Part shown: positions 10,130-21,968 of the stretch, in pieces | Layout: each line of letters begins with the position of its first letter | How positions within the stretch are numbered: the first letter of the stretch is position 1 | Source: Micractinium sp. NFX-FRZ | Lineage: Eukaryota; Chlorophyta; Trebouxiophyceae; Chlorellales; Chlorellaceae | DNA: 64,000 nucleotides | NCBI GenBank assembly: GCA_029339195.1 | Contig: JAPTJF010000058.1 | Span: 124,001 to 188,000 of the forward strand | Reading direction: 5' to 3' | Translations under genes and position numbers: made by a program | Notes under the pieces: generated by a model | Seen by the model: the letters and a program-made list of their open reading frames with translations, nothing else | Databases searched by the model: none | What the model was told of the DNA's origin: nothing

Positions 10130-11747
10130 ATGGCCACCGACCAGGTACGTTGCTGCGGCTCCGCCCCACTGGCAGGAAGGCCAGCAGGCACCCACACCCG
10201 CCCGTCTCATGGCCTGGTGCACAGCTACACCAGAACCAACGCTTTGCACCCACTTGCGTGCAGGAGTCCCTAAGTGTTGTGGAGGCAGCCCGGGCGGGCA
10301 AGGCTGAGGCGGTTCGCCTGGCATTGGCGGCTGGCGCTGACGTGAACCAGCGCAATGAAGGGGGCGACACGGCGCTCACAGCCGCCGCGGCTTCCGGGCA
10401 CTACCCGGTTGTGAAGCAGCTGATTGAGGCAGGGGCAGATCTGGATGCGCAGACACACAGCGGCGACACGGCAGTGATGCTCGCCGTGCGCCACCAACAC
10501 AAGCTCTGCTGCATGGGGCTTCTGGCTGCGGGTGCCAGCCCAGACCTCCCCAACATCGCCGGCGAGCTGCCGCTGGTTGTGGCGCTGCAGGCGTACAAGG
10601 CCAGCCCCGTGCCAGCGGAGCTGCTGCTGGAGGCGGGTGCTGACCCCAACCCGCTGCCCTCAGACGGACAGCTCACGCCGCTGGTGGCGGCTGCACAAGG
10701 CGGCCACGTTGAGGCTGTGCGCCTCCTGCTGAACCGTGGTGCAGATCCCAGCCTGCCAGCAGGCAAGTCGCACACCCCGCTGGCGGCAGCCGCGGCGGGC
10801 GGCTACATTGAGGCTGTGCGCCTGCTGCTGGACCACGGCGCGGAATTGGATGCGCCCGCTGCGGATGGCACCACACCGCTGATGGCTGCCCTTGATGGCG
10901 TGTATTCTGGCAAAAGGGCAAAAGCCCAGCACTTCGCAGTGGCACGCTTCCTCCTGGAGAGCGGCGCATCCGTCTCGGCCACAGACGCAGATGGGCGCGA
11001 CGCGCTGATGCGTGCGGCAGCCAGGGGAAGTCGCGAGTGCGCCCGCCTGCTGCTGGCGTGCGGCGCCGCTGTGGGTGGCAGGGACCGCGAGGGCAAGTCC
11101 GCCATAGATCTGGCGCCTGCCTATTACACCTCCTATGCGGTGAACAGCCTGCTGCGGAACCCAGACTGCTTCCTGACCGGGCTCGCGTCTGACGAGCAAG
11201 ACAAGATCACAGCGGTGATCTACAGGCGGCAGCAGGTGCGTAAGAAGGGAGGTGGGCGACGCGTGCCAGGATGGAAGGCCCCATTGATGGTGGGGCTTGT
11301 CTAAGCTCAACTGACCCTCATAAGCATTGAAGTGAAATGCACGTCGCCAAGCCGGCGGCACTCCCTTCCTGGCCTCTCACTGGCTCGGGTTTTGAAAATG
11401 CAGCACGCAGTCAGCATACCCCTGCACTCCCTGCATCCCCCCTCCGCCTGCAGGTGATGGCCAAGAAGGCTCTGGCAGCGTCGGCTGCACAGAAGCAGGA
11501 GCTGGACGCCAGCCGAGCGCAGGTGGAGGCAGCACAGCATGCAGAGCAGGCCGCCGTGGCCCGTGCTGCCGCCCTGGAGGCTCAGCTGGCGGCGCTCACG
11601 GCTGCCCCCGCCACCGAGGCACCGCTGCCAGCTGCTGGTGAGGAGGAGCTGGCGGCGGTGCCTCTGCATGGCGAGGGCTGGCTGAGCGAGTCACCTGCGG
11701 GCTCCTCTGCGGGATCCACTGCCAGTTGGGACTGTGTGGAGCACTGA
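10130..11747 (+). CDS. Ankyrin-repeat protein with C-terminal coiled coil
   Basis: Three exons: 10130-10144, 10264-11235 and 11454-11747, encoding 426 residues. Residues of about 8 to 320 form seven or eight ankyrin repeats. Typical units are GDTALTAAAASGHYPVVKQL, SHTPLAAAAAGGYIEAVRLL and DGRDALMRAAARGSRECARL. The tail (MAKKALAASAAQKQELDASR onward) is Ala/Glu/Gln-rich with heptad spacing, consistent with a coiled coil, and ends in an acidic Ser-rich stretch. No kinase, nuclease or membrane segment is present. Ankyrin repeats normally mediate protein or ligand binding, so the specific partner is unknown. The gene lies directly downstream of the OAS-like gene and is convergent with the LRR-PIN gene. 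Confidence 0.85.
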
Positions 11748-12254
11748 AGTGCACCTGGCTGCTGATGTGTCAGGCATGAAGGCTCCTGCTGAGCCAGCCT
11801 CGCAGCTCGGCAGCCCGCGCCTGCTTGGCAGGCTTTTCAAGCCGGCACTGCAGGGGCCAGCCGTTTGCACCATGTTCCTCTCTGCTGGCTGGCCCGGTCC
11901 TTGCCCTGCCTCCCCTCTGTTTTGTGTTCCAGGAAAGCCCTTGCGTTCGGGCTGACGCCTCACCAACCTCTCACTCCTAACGATGTTGGTACCCCGGCCC
12001 GCCTTTTGTGGCTCATTTTGGGGGTGTACATTACTCAAATGGACCCCATCTCCCTGCGCATCCCCAAGCTGGGGTTTGCACAGCTAGCCGGGCAACTGCA
12101 AACCATCCACTCTGGCAGGGGTTACAGGGCAGGGCAGGCACGGTGCCAGCAAGGGGCGAGGAAAGACATGGTGCGGCAGGCAGGTGGTGCCGTCAAAAAG
12201 CCGCGGCTGCACAGAACTGGGACCGGCCCTGATGCACCTTGCACGTGTGGGCCA
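11748..12254. other. Convergent intergenic region
   Basis: 507 bases between the ankyrin stop and the LRR-PIN stop, presumably two 3' UTRs. No gene is supported. Confidence 0.5.
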
Positions 12255-15200
12255 TCACGAGGTGCCCGCCCAGCGCAGGAGGCGGGAGGGGTCCTGATGG
12301 CTGCGCACGCGCGCCTGCCACTCCGCCAGCCGCGCCCGCAGCCCCCGCACCAACTCAGCGCCGCTGCTGCTGCCGCTGTCGCCTGCGCTGTCCACCAGCA
12401 ACTGCTGCACGGATGCCAGCGCTGCTGCTGGGTCTTGCGCCTCACCCTCGCCCCCGCCAGCGGCAGCTGCTGCTACAGCCTCCAGCTGCTGCTGGCTTGC
12501 TACCAGCGCATCCGTGGCTGCAGCCAGGGCGGCAATGGCTTCATCAAACTCTGCCTGCAGGCTGCGCCCCGCCGCCATGGCCAGGCCTGCAGGGGCAGGG
12601 GACCGGCGTGGGGTAAGAGGTGAGAATAACGCAACTGAAACTGACAGCAGTGTTCAGCATCAGTGGAAAGGTTTTTGGCTTGGGTGCTGGGCTGTCACAC
12701 CACCCCTACTACAGGTGCAAAAGCCTGGCGCCGCCGCTGGGTCCGACCAAGGTGCCACCCGGCTGCACAGCACAGCACAGCACCGCACAGCACAGTACGC
12801 GCAGCACAGTACAGCATACAGAGCCATGCGCTGCTGCTTGCCTGTGGTGGCAGCCGCCCCCAGTGTCGTGCGCAGCAGCGAGGCAGTCAGTTGCTGGTCT
12901 GGCGACAGGCTGGCCTCCAGCTGGCGCTGCGCTGCCGCCAGGTCAGACATGCGCGCAGCGGGCAGGCCGTGGCTGCGCGCCGTCTGCACCTGAGCATTGT
13001 CGCCGCTGAGAAGCAGGACAGGGAAGGAATCTGGGCGAAGGCTGCTGCCACTGCCACCACCGCTGCCGCTGCTGCTGCTGCTGCCGCTGCCCACCACCTC
13101 TTTTTGGAAGAAGAGGGCGACTTCGACAATGCGGTGGTCCGCCCGCTGCCCCTTGGTGCCCACATCAGTGCTGCGGCTGCCCGCCACCTGCACGGGGCAC
13201 GGGGTGGGCGGGCGGCCAGGCAGCCAAGAGGCAGGCAGGGCGCGGCAGGGAGCAATCATTGCTCGTGCCGCACGGTCGGGAACCGCTTCAACTGCCAGCT
13301 CCACAGCCTCCCCACCTGTGTGTATGCAAGCGGCTAGGCCAGCACCCGCCTGCTGCAGCAGCAGCAGGCAGGCAGCAGCTTTCCAGGTAGCTGCCAAGCG
13401 CCCGCTCACCTCTGCATCGTGCTCCACTAGCAGCCCCTCGCCCTCATGCGCCCCCAGCACCGTCAGGAAGTCGGCGCCTGCAGGGGCACACAAACCGGGT
13501 AGCCCAGGGCAGAAGGAACCAGGCAGGCATGGTGAGCGGCACGCACGGAGAGGGGCACCTAACCCTGGGGCTTGGGCACATGCAGTCTTTGTGGAAGGGT
13601 GCGAGGAGCAGAAGCAGGACAGGGAGCAGGGAGCTTGTCAAAACGCAAACATGGTAAAACAGCTGCAGCCCAAGAAGCTCACCGGCAGGCCCGTAGGCGT
13701 CCAGCCCCTGCCCCAGGAAGCGGCGCACAGCGGCCCGGGCTGCCGGGTCGTTTTTGAGGCCGTCCAGCTGTCGCAGCACAGAGTCGGTGACGACCACAAA
13801 CACCTGAGGGTGGGAGCGGGAGGGGGAGAGGGCGAGAGGGCATGATAAGTGTAGAGGGGTGCCATGGGGAGGCACTGGGGTAGGCATCCTTTTCAAGCTG
13901 GTTGGGTAGGGACCGCGCCATGAGGTGCGAGGCAGGGACAGGCAACCGGGTGAACAGGCAGCCGGCAAGTGTGAATGGATGCACAAGCGGCACTGGGGAG
14001 CTTGTTGAGCAGCAGCAGCAGCAGGGAAGCGCACCTGCTGTTCAGCAGGCAGGCCGCGGCCAAAGCGCCCCTGCTGCGCCAGGCGGCCCAGCATCTCGAG
14101 CGTAAAGAAAGTGGGGACCGACATGCTGGCGCCAGTGCCCATCATGGGCAGCAGGGCCGAGGTGTCCGGGAAGAGGAGCAGCGGGCCGGCAGCGGGGGCA
14201 ATGGTAGCAGCAGTAGCGGCCTCTGGCTCGATTGCGGTGCCTGCCGGAGGCGGCGCTGCTGCTGATGGCATGGCAGCCCCTTGGTCGGTGCCGGCGTCGG
14301 CACTGCTGCCCACTGCAGGCTGCCGAGGCGGCGGCGGCGGGGGAGGCGCGGGTTGATGCTGGTCCTGCTGCTGCTGCTGCTGCCAGCCTCGGCGTGCCGC
14401 TTTCAGAACATCCGCCTCTGAAGGGAGTTGGTACTGGCAGCTGCAGCGGGGGAGGCGGGCGCCATGCAGGCACCAGGATGCAAAGCTCAGCACCAGCAGG
14501 CAAGCAGGTCATGGATTGGCACAGCAGTTAGTGGCTGGCAGGTGCCACACCTAGGGCGCATGCAACTGCCAGCCAGGCAGGCAGGCAGGCAGGCAGCTGG
14601 CGGCTTGGGGGCCCGCCGCGGTGCAGCAGCGGATCCCCCACCCCAAAGGGGCTCAAGCACCGCAGCACCCACCTGACCCAGGGCAGGCGGGCGTGGCAGC
14701 GCTCCACCTGGAATTGCAGTGTGTTGCGCCCGCCGCGGGCGGCAGGCACGGGCGTGGGCGCGGCAGGGGCCGCCGCTGCAGCCGCCAGCAGGTAGGGCGG
14801 CAGCGCGCACAGCGGGGGGGTGGCGTCGGCGCGCACAGCGGAGGGCAGGTCAACAATCAGCCCGCGCTGGGCGTGCTGTGCCTCCAACACCTGCAACACG
14901 CATGGCGCGGTCGGCAGTGCAGGGGTGAGAGCTGGTGTTGTGCTGACACCCTCTGCCCGGTGAGGGGGGCATGCCTTTGAAGGCAGCAGCGGGAGCAGCA
15001 GCTGGGCAGCACACACACAGGCGGCGGCAGCACAGGCACAAATGGCAGCCGCAGTGAACAGCAGAGTACAGCAGAGTGCCCCGTGCTGGGTGGGTGCCTG
15101 TCAACATGACCTGCATGAGGCCATGTGCCGCAGATGTGACCAAAGGCAGAGAGCGTGCCAGGCCTGAAGCAAAGTGTGTGTCTTACCTGAATGAGGCCCT

Positions 15201-15666
15201 CCAGCGAGATGCGGTTCCACTCCAGGCGCAGCCAGCAGGGCCTGTTAGGCAGCGCCGCAGCCTCAGCCTCCCCTGCCCCAGCCCCAGCCCCCGCTGCTGC
15301 TGCTGCTGCGCTGCCATCTGCCCCGTGGGCCGCCTCTCCTGCTGCATCCTGCGATGCGGTGCCCTCAGCAGCGATTCCCTCACCAGGAGGAGCTGCCAGC
15401 TGCTCGCCGCCATCTTGTGGCTGCTGTCCCGCCGCCAGCGCCTCCTGGCTGCCTGCCCCTGTCGCGGCAGCAGCATCTGCCGCTGTTGCTCCAGGCACAG
15501 GCAGCGCCTGCACCAGCGCTGAGGCGCCCTGCAGAGTCACCATGTTGTGCGACAGGTGGACCTGCAAACAAGGGGGGACGGCAGCCAGGTGGAGGCGCGG
15601 GGGGTGCACGTCAGGAGCGGCAGAAAAGGGCGCTGGCAGAAGTTCGTGGACAGCTTGCAAAACAGA

Positions 15667-15697
<31 letters not shown>

Positions 15698-17496
15698 TTG
15701 AAGCCGGCACATAAGCATGCCGCCAGCTCAGCAGGGATGCGGAGAAGCCATCGTGAAGCTGCCATCCGCCTGGCGTCCGCCCCACCTCTTGCATCAGCGG
15801 GTGGGCTGCAATGATGCGCGCCACCGCCGCTGCGCCCACATCTGTGAGCCTGTTGTCAAACAGCCACAGCTTTCTGACGTCCGCTGTGCCGCTGTTCTGG
15901 CAGCACCAGTCAGCCAGCATGCCCGCCTCTGTGTCTGTGAGCGCCTGCCGTTCCAGGCGCAGCGACAGCTGCACACGGCCGCCGTCAGCTGTGCCGCTTT
16001 CCGAGGCAGGCAGCGCCCCTGGAGCCTGCGTGTTGTCGACTGCCACTGCCTGCGCGGTTGCCAGGCTGGGCGGAGAGAGCGGCCACCAATGGCGGCTGCC
16101 GTCGCCGCTGCCTGCCTGCCCGCCATCCTCGCAACTGGTGCCGCCAGCCACCAGGGCCGCCTCGACGGCAGTGGCGCAGCTGTTGCCACTGCTGCCGCTG
16201 TCCTGCAAGCATGCTGCTGTGCCTGCCACTACCTGGCTGCCGCTGCCGCTATTGCTGCTGGCAGCTGGCTCGGCACCGCCCACAGTAGCAGCCAGCACAC
16301 CGGCCCACCCTAGGTCACTGCCGCTGCTCGCCCTGCTGAGCCCGCTGCCCTCCCCGCCCGCCGCTGCCCCCTCCCCTGCCTCTCCCCCCTCCCGCTCTGC
16401 CTCTGCAGGCACTGCTGCTGCTGCTGCCGCTGGGGAGGCGTGGGAGCCTGCTGTGCCTGCTGTGCTGGGTTCGCTGAAGTGGCTGCCTTCGCTGCTGAGC
16501 GCCTCAGCTGGCACGTGCTCCACAGTCACCGGTGGCCGGGTGGGTGTTCCCAGCCGCTCAACAACGACTGGAGGCCTGCCATGATCTGCCTCGTGCGCTA
16601 TGCTGGGTGCCCGCGCGGCTGTGTCCTCTTGCTGCTGCTGGGGAGGGGGTGGTGGGGGCGGCGGCGTGGCGGGCAGGGCACGCCCCTGCTGCTGCTGCCG
16701 CGGCCGTGCCTGCTGTGCATGCCATGCCTGCTCCGCCTGCTGCTGATGCTTCCACGCCACAAAACCGGACAGCCCCCGCAGCCAGGCAGCAGAGAAGCGC
16801 TGCCCCACGGGCGGCCCGACCTGCAGGCAAGTGTGGCAACGGTGGCAGGATGGGGGTTTCACGTGGCGGCAACAGCGGAGGCGAGTCTGGGCCAGCCGTG
16901 GGATCCACATGATGACGGCCCACCTCAGCAACCACTGCATGCGTGCTTGGCACTTGTGCATGCCGGCCCCAACGACGGCACCGCCCTGGGCCAACTACTC
17001 TTGCCCGTCTGCCGGCACGCACCTTCCACAGCCCCTTCTCTTTGTCCTTGTCGTAAGCAACCGCCTCGGGCCCACGCCCAAAAGGCTTCCCGCCGCCCAC
17101 GCCGCCGCTGCCGGCATGGAATCCAGTCCCCTGGTTGACGCCAGGGCTGCTGCCAGGGCCGCCGCCGTAGCCTCGCCCGCCGCCGCCAGCAAAGCTGCTG
17201 CTGCTGCTGCTGCCGCTGGCGCCCGGGCTGCGCTGGAACGGCTGTGGCCGGCGCTGCTGCAGCGGGGGTTGTGGAGAGGGGGTGGTACTGCTGCCCGCAC
17301 CCCGGCCCCTGCCGCCGGCGCCTCCATAGTACGGGCCGGCCCCAGGGCTGCGGCCGCGGCCAGGGCTGTAGCCCACCCCCGGGCGAGGGCCCCGACCACC
17401 TAAGGGCGGGGGGGGCGGGGGGGGCGTGCCGCCAAACCTGCCCGCCCGCCCGCCTCGCCCTGGCGTGCCCCTGCCGCCCCTGCCTCTCCCACCTTC
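12255..17496 (-). CDS. Leucine-rich-repeat protein fused to a PIN nuclease domain
   Basis: Minus-strand multi-exon gene. The N-terminal exon (about 17496-17031) is Gly/Arg-rich (GYSPGRGRSPGAG), like RGG RNA-binding tails. The next large exon (about 16819-15789) is low-complexity and ends in an RNI-type leucine-rich repeat (VRKLWLFDNRLTDVGAAAVA). More LRR follows (VHLSHNMVTLQGASALVQAL; CWLRLEWNRISLEGLIQ). The C-terminal PIN domain is spread over exons between about 14430 and 12860, with LLLFPDTSALL, FVVVTDSVLRQLDGLK, DHRIVEVALFF and VLLLSGDNAQVQTARSHGLP. These provide the acidic residues typical of PIN metal-dependent ribonucleases of the SWT1/EST1 kind. The final exon (about 12587-12255) is an Ala/Gln coiled coil. 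The start codon lies in an unresolved exon upstream of 17496. An RNA endonuclease with an LRR interaction module is inferred. Confidence 0.75.
14572..14596. repeat. (GGCA)n microsatellite
   Basis: Tetranucleotide run in an LRR-PIN intron. Confidence 0.85.
15667..15697. repeat. (GGCA)n microsatellite
   Basis: Tetranucleotide run in the LRR-PIN intron between the two LRR-coding exons. Confidence 0.85.
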
Positions 17497-18004
17497 CTGC
17501 TAGGAGGGAACAGTGGGGTTTGTATTCAGCCACATGCCTTGGAGACGTGTGCGCACTCCAAAGAGGCGGAGGGCAGCGGCGGCAAAGGGCGGGGCGCTGG
17601 CGGCACATCTCCTGCAACACAGGCGCATGTCCAAGGGTTGTCAGGCTCGCTGCTACTCCCCAAGCCGCCTACCTCGGCGCCCCGGCCAGCCATCCCTGTC
17701 TATCTCTGGCGAGGTGATCAGACTGGTTGAGAACTGATTTGAGAGGCTACCGCTCTGCCCCCAAAGGCTTCAACCAACGCTGAAAAGCCGATCCAGGTTC
17801 AACACGGGCGTATATCGGGAGTACAGAAAGCGAGGTGGGACCCCATGCTGGGCCTGCAAGCACGACACGGCGCTTGATGCGAGCAGGGCTTTCGGCCTGC
17901 CCACAGCTTGCTCTCCTGTTTGTGCTGGGCATCCCACTCCACTCGGGGCGCCCGGAGCCTCCCGCTGCGGCCACCGACTTGCTGTTGCGGCGCAGCGGGC
18001 AAAT
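17497..18004. promoter_or_regulatory. Divergent region between LRR-PIN and SFT2
   Basis: About 508 bases between divergent genes. The first exon and start codon of the LRR-PIN gene must lie here. An ATG at about 17629 on the minus strand is one candidate, but I could not fix its donor. The rest is presumed shared promoter. Confidence 0.45.
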
Positions 18005-20462
18005 ATGCAGAGCCTCCAAAGCTGGTTGGGCTCGGCGCCTGACAAGGAGCCGCCCCCGGGCTCCAGCGTGCTGTCAGAGTGGAACAAGTACAGCGGCGGT
18101 GCGGGCGGCGGCGCGCCAGCCAGCGGCAGCCAGTTGGCGAGTGCAGAGGAGGGCGCCTCTACCTCTGCGACAGGCACGTGCCTGCATGAAGGAGTGGGGT
18201 CATAAGATGCTGCCGCCTCGCCTGCGCCGCCTGGAGTAGCCGCGCTTGTGTGATCCGTGCTGGCTTGCGGTCCCCCCTGGTACCGCACGCACACCCCCAA
18301 CGAGGCGAGTCCTCCCCACCCTGCGCTTGAACCCTGCATCCCTCGTGCTTTGATGCTGCAGTCAAGAGCTTGATGTCCAGCGCTGTGGGCCTGGTCAGCG
18401 GCGCGGCCAACACCGCAGCAGCAGCGGCCTCTGGCGCCACATCCAAGTGAGGCTGCTGCTGCACCCGCGTGTAGCTTCCCCCCTGCACCCGCCAGCACGC
18501 CATGGCTGTTCAATTGCACGGCTGCACACCCTCCATCACACACTCTTGGTGTCGCCGCTGGCACAGCGCTCACGATGTTTCCGGGTGCGCTCGGCACGAC
18601 CGCAACACCGCTCATGCCGCCCGCCTGCCCGCCCCGCCCGGCCCCCTGCAGCATCCCCAGCACCACGCAGTGGACCTACTTTGCCTTCTTCCTGGGCACA
18701 GGTACCCGGGGCTGTGTGCTTATGTGTGTATGTGTATGTGTGCGCGTGTGCATGTATAATACAGTATTGTTAGCCGTGCAGGGCAACAGCTGCCAGGGGT
18801 GGCCATTCTCATGAGGGGTGCCTGCACCCAGGCGCACCACCTGCTCTCCCTGCACCCCACCCTGCCCTGGCACCCCACCCTTGCTGCCCACCCTGCCCGC
18901 ACCGCCCCACCATCCCACCATGCCAGGCGCGCTCTTCCTGGCCATGGCCTTCTTCCTCTTCCTCCCCGTCATCATACTGGCACCCGCCAAGTTTGCCATG
19001 ACCTTCTCCATTGGCTCAGGTGGGTGCTGGCTGGGAAGCACGCTTTGAGTGGGTGGGTGCGGGGGTGGGGTTGCAGCGCTGCCTGGCGCCGACATGCTGG
19101 GAGGAGGCGCCGGCGTGCTCGGAGGATGCGCCGGCGTGCTGCAGGCTCTGGTGCTGGCGCACATCAGCACACTTGGGGGGGTTGTTCGCGAGGAAGGAAG
19201 TCGTATTGTCTCTCTCTTCCTTAAATGCTTCCCCTCCCCCTGCCTGTCTGCGTTTGCAGCGCTGCTGATTGCGTCACTGGGCGCGCTCAAGGGGTGGAAG
19301 GCGATGTTTGGGCACCTGCTGGACAAGGAGCGCCTGCCGTTTGCGGGGGGTGAGCCAGTTGCTATGCGTGGCCAGCCAGACGTTTGCGGGGCGTATGAGT
19401 CACCTGCCATGCGTAGTATGTGTGCGAAGTATGTGTGCTCACGCACAGCAGGCATGCACACTGGACAAAGAGCGCCTGCCGTTTGCCAAAGGTGAGGTTG
19501 GATACTCGAGCAGCTGCCCACAAGTGTGCATGCATGCCGTCATGCGTATGCCTGCACAAAACATGCATGTATACACATGGAAAAAGCAGTCACGGGTGCG
19601 CGCATCCAGCCGTGCACGCCATGGCCCTCCTCGCAGCAGAGGACGCCACATGCCATGTCAGCTGCACAGCCACACACACTCACTACGTGCTGTGCCCAGC
19701 CCCCGCCTGACCACACTCTATCTGCACACCCAGCCTCACTCCATTTGACCTCCCACCTCCCGCTCGGCAACCTCCCACCTTGGGCGGTCTGCTGCCGGCC
19801 ATGCTCCGCCGCACCCCTCCTCCTCAGCCCTTCCCCCTCTTGCTCCCTTGTTGCCCTGCCCGCAGCCTATTTTGGCTCCCTGCTGGCCACCCTCTACGTC
19901 TCCCTCATGATGCACTCCTACCTCTTCTCACTCCTCTTCTGCGGAGCACAGGTGCGGGGGCGGGGCAGCAGGCAGGCGGGTGGCAGGCAGGCAGGGGCAG
20001 GCTGGCAGGCAGGCAGGGGCAGGCAGGCAGGCAGGCAGGCCAGCAGCGGTAGTCATGTACGTCAGGCCAGGCAGGGTGGGAGCGCTTGCTGCCAGCTCCT
20101 CACAGCAGCCCCATGGGTTCCTCTCTTGTCTTCCCTGCCCTGCAGCTCGTCACCCTTGTGTATTACGTCGCCTCATACTTCCCAGGCGGCGCGTCGGGAG
20201 CTCAGGTGGGCCGGCAGGCAGGCAGGCAACAGGCGGTGCCAGCTGCCAAGCATGCGTGCAATGCTGAACTAGTGCTAGTGCATGCCCCGTTTGCTTGAGG
20301 CCCGTGGCAGGAGGGTGCAAGTCTTTCACAACTGTGCCTGACTGTTGCATGTTCTGCCCACCCCCTGTGGCTCTTGTGCGCCTGCAGTCTGTGATTGGGT
20401 TTGCCGGGCGGGGTGCCATGTCGCTGGGCGGCGCCTCGCTGCGGGCAATGTTCAACAAGTGA
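18005..20462 (+). CDS. SFT2: SFT2-like vesicle transport membrane protein
   Basis: Eight exons: 18005-18173, 18362-18446, 18652-18701, 18927-19019, 19260-19349, 19866-19951, 20146-20205 and 20388-20462, giving 235 residues. After a Ser/Gly-rich soluble N-terminus come four hydrophobic segments: TTQWTYFAFFLGTG/GALFLAMAFFLFLPVII; FAMTFSIGS; the AYFGSLLATLYVSLMMHSY hallmark; and LVTLVYYVASYFPGG. The loop GHLLDKERLPFAG and the SYFPGG motif are diagnostic of the Got1/SFT2 family, which helps endosome- and ER-derived vesicles fuse at the Golgi. The first intron appears to start with GC (18174), because the only nearby GT donor breaks the frame. The intron after exon 5 carries degenerate copies of the exon 5 end (see findings). 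Confidence 0.92.
19957..20042. repeat. GGCA/GCAGG-rich array in SFT2 intron
   Basis: Irregular GGCAGGCA array immediately downstream of the exon ending at 19951. Confidence 0.85.
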
Positions 20463-20997
20463 CCAGGAAGCAGCAAGCACGTGTTGCGGGCAGGCGGCAG
20501 CGACAGCGGCAGGCGAGCCGAAGCTGCAGGCTGTGGGGCGCATTATGTGCTGCCAGGCCGGGCATGTGTGGCAGTGCCCCTGCCCAACCTGTGCTCACGC
20601 TGGCGGTGCCTCCCAGCTGGTGCAGCGCGGTTCTTACAGTCGCCAACTGAGCATGATAGGTAGCAGTCACCCAGTTGGTATCAGGCAGGTCATTGTGATG
20701 TAATATAGGATGCGAGGAGTCAGTGAATGGGTTGTGCTATGAAAGGGGCTGGCAGCGGCAGGCAGGAGGCAGATGCAGGTTGCACATGGGAAAGAGCCAG
20801 GGTGCAGGGGCAGAGCGGCAGCAAGCAGGATATAGGAGGCTGGGTCATTGATGGGTGTGTTGGGCTGGAGAACACGTCACAACAAGGAGGAGGCGGGGTG
20901 CCCGAGGCAGGAGCGCTCTGCATGCGGGGGGCACACAGCGTGTTTGGGGGCCATCTTCCGGCAGGCGCAGCCTGAAGATCATATCGACGTGCCCACG
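20463..20997. other. Convergent intergenic region (SFT2 / profilin-like)
   Basis: 535 bases between two stop codons on opposite strands. No supported gene, repeat or RNA. Confidence 0.5.
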
Positions 20998-21968
20998 TCA
21001 GGGCTGCCTGAGCTTGTCACAGATGGACTCCACCTGAGGGGCCACGATTTGCAGCAGGTTGGGCTTGCTGCGGTGGCAGGAGAGAGGCAGGCAGGGCATG
21101 GCAGGGTGCATGTGAGCAAGGTGCAGGTGGCCAGCGGGCTAGGGGAGCGTGTTGCCAGGTGGCGGAAGGAGCCCGCATGGGAGGAGATAACCCACAGCCA
21201 CCCACTGGTGTGTCGCGCCACACAGCTCCCACAACGCACCGTGAGGCTGTGACCAGGATTCCGCTCGGCAGGTAGTGCGCCGTCACCCCCAGCTGCTTGC
21301 CGCGGCTCACTGCAGGCATGGCATGAGGCGGGCATCACGTCAAGAATGAGGATGGGCTGGCAGAAGCGGAGGCGGCGCCGCAAAGGTGGATGATGACATG
21401 CAACAGTGGTTAAGACCAGAGGGACAGCCGGGCAGTCCTGAACATGCCTCAATGCTGGAGTGTTGAACTCGATTGTGAGTGCCCAAAGCCCTCTGCTCTC
21501 GACTCCTGCAGTGGACCCTCGCCGGGCACCACCCGCTGCGCCCACCCACCTGCGTACACGCTGCTGTCGCTGCGGCGCACAATGACCGCCTGCTGGCCAC
21601 AAATGTCCAAGTGGTTCGGCACAGCTGCTGCAGCTGCACTTTCAGGTGAATACGTCGATCAGATATCAAACATGACAGTAATGAGTCGCCTTGAATTTAG
21701 AAGCCCAGCCAGTGATGGCACCCGGCCCTAAGGCGGGAGCGCTGGCGCCGACCAGTGAGGCCCTTCCTGGTGCTCCCCTGCAGCACTCACATTCGTGGAA
21801 CAAGCACCGCAGCTGCTTAGCCGGACTGGACGGCTCGCCGTCGACCCACAGCTCTTGCAGAGCGCCACACGTGGAGAGGCAGCGTCCAGAGTTGTGATCG
21901 AGCAGCGCAAAACCCGCGATGACGCCCTGGGCCAGCAGTTCCTGCAGCCTTGAGTCCCACGGCTGCAT
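20998..21968 (-). CDS. Profilin-like protein
   Basis: Four exons: 21968-21791, 21633-21550, 21309-21240 and 21067-20998, encoding 133 residues, the usual size of profilin. The N-terminal helix begins MQPWDSRLQELLAQGVIAGF, followed by an ALLDHNSG turn where profilins have the IIGxDG region. The central strands HLDICGQQAVIVRRSDSSVYA and GKQLGVTAHYLPSGILVTA match the profilin gVxI/QALVI sheet. The C-terminal helix NLLQIVAPQVESICDKL completes the fold. Profilins bind actin monomers and proline-rich ligands. The sequence is divergent, so actin binding is inferred from fold pattern only. It is divergent with the small gene at 22665. Confidence 0.65.

Noticed and set aside
18174..18361. Conventional GT donor at about 18178 for the first SFT2 intron
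   Set aside because: It leaves two extra bases and shifts the frame at the junction with the exon at 18362. The GC donor at 18174 keeps the frame.
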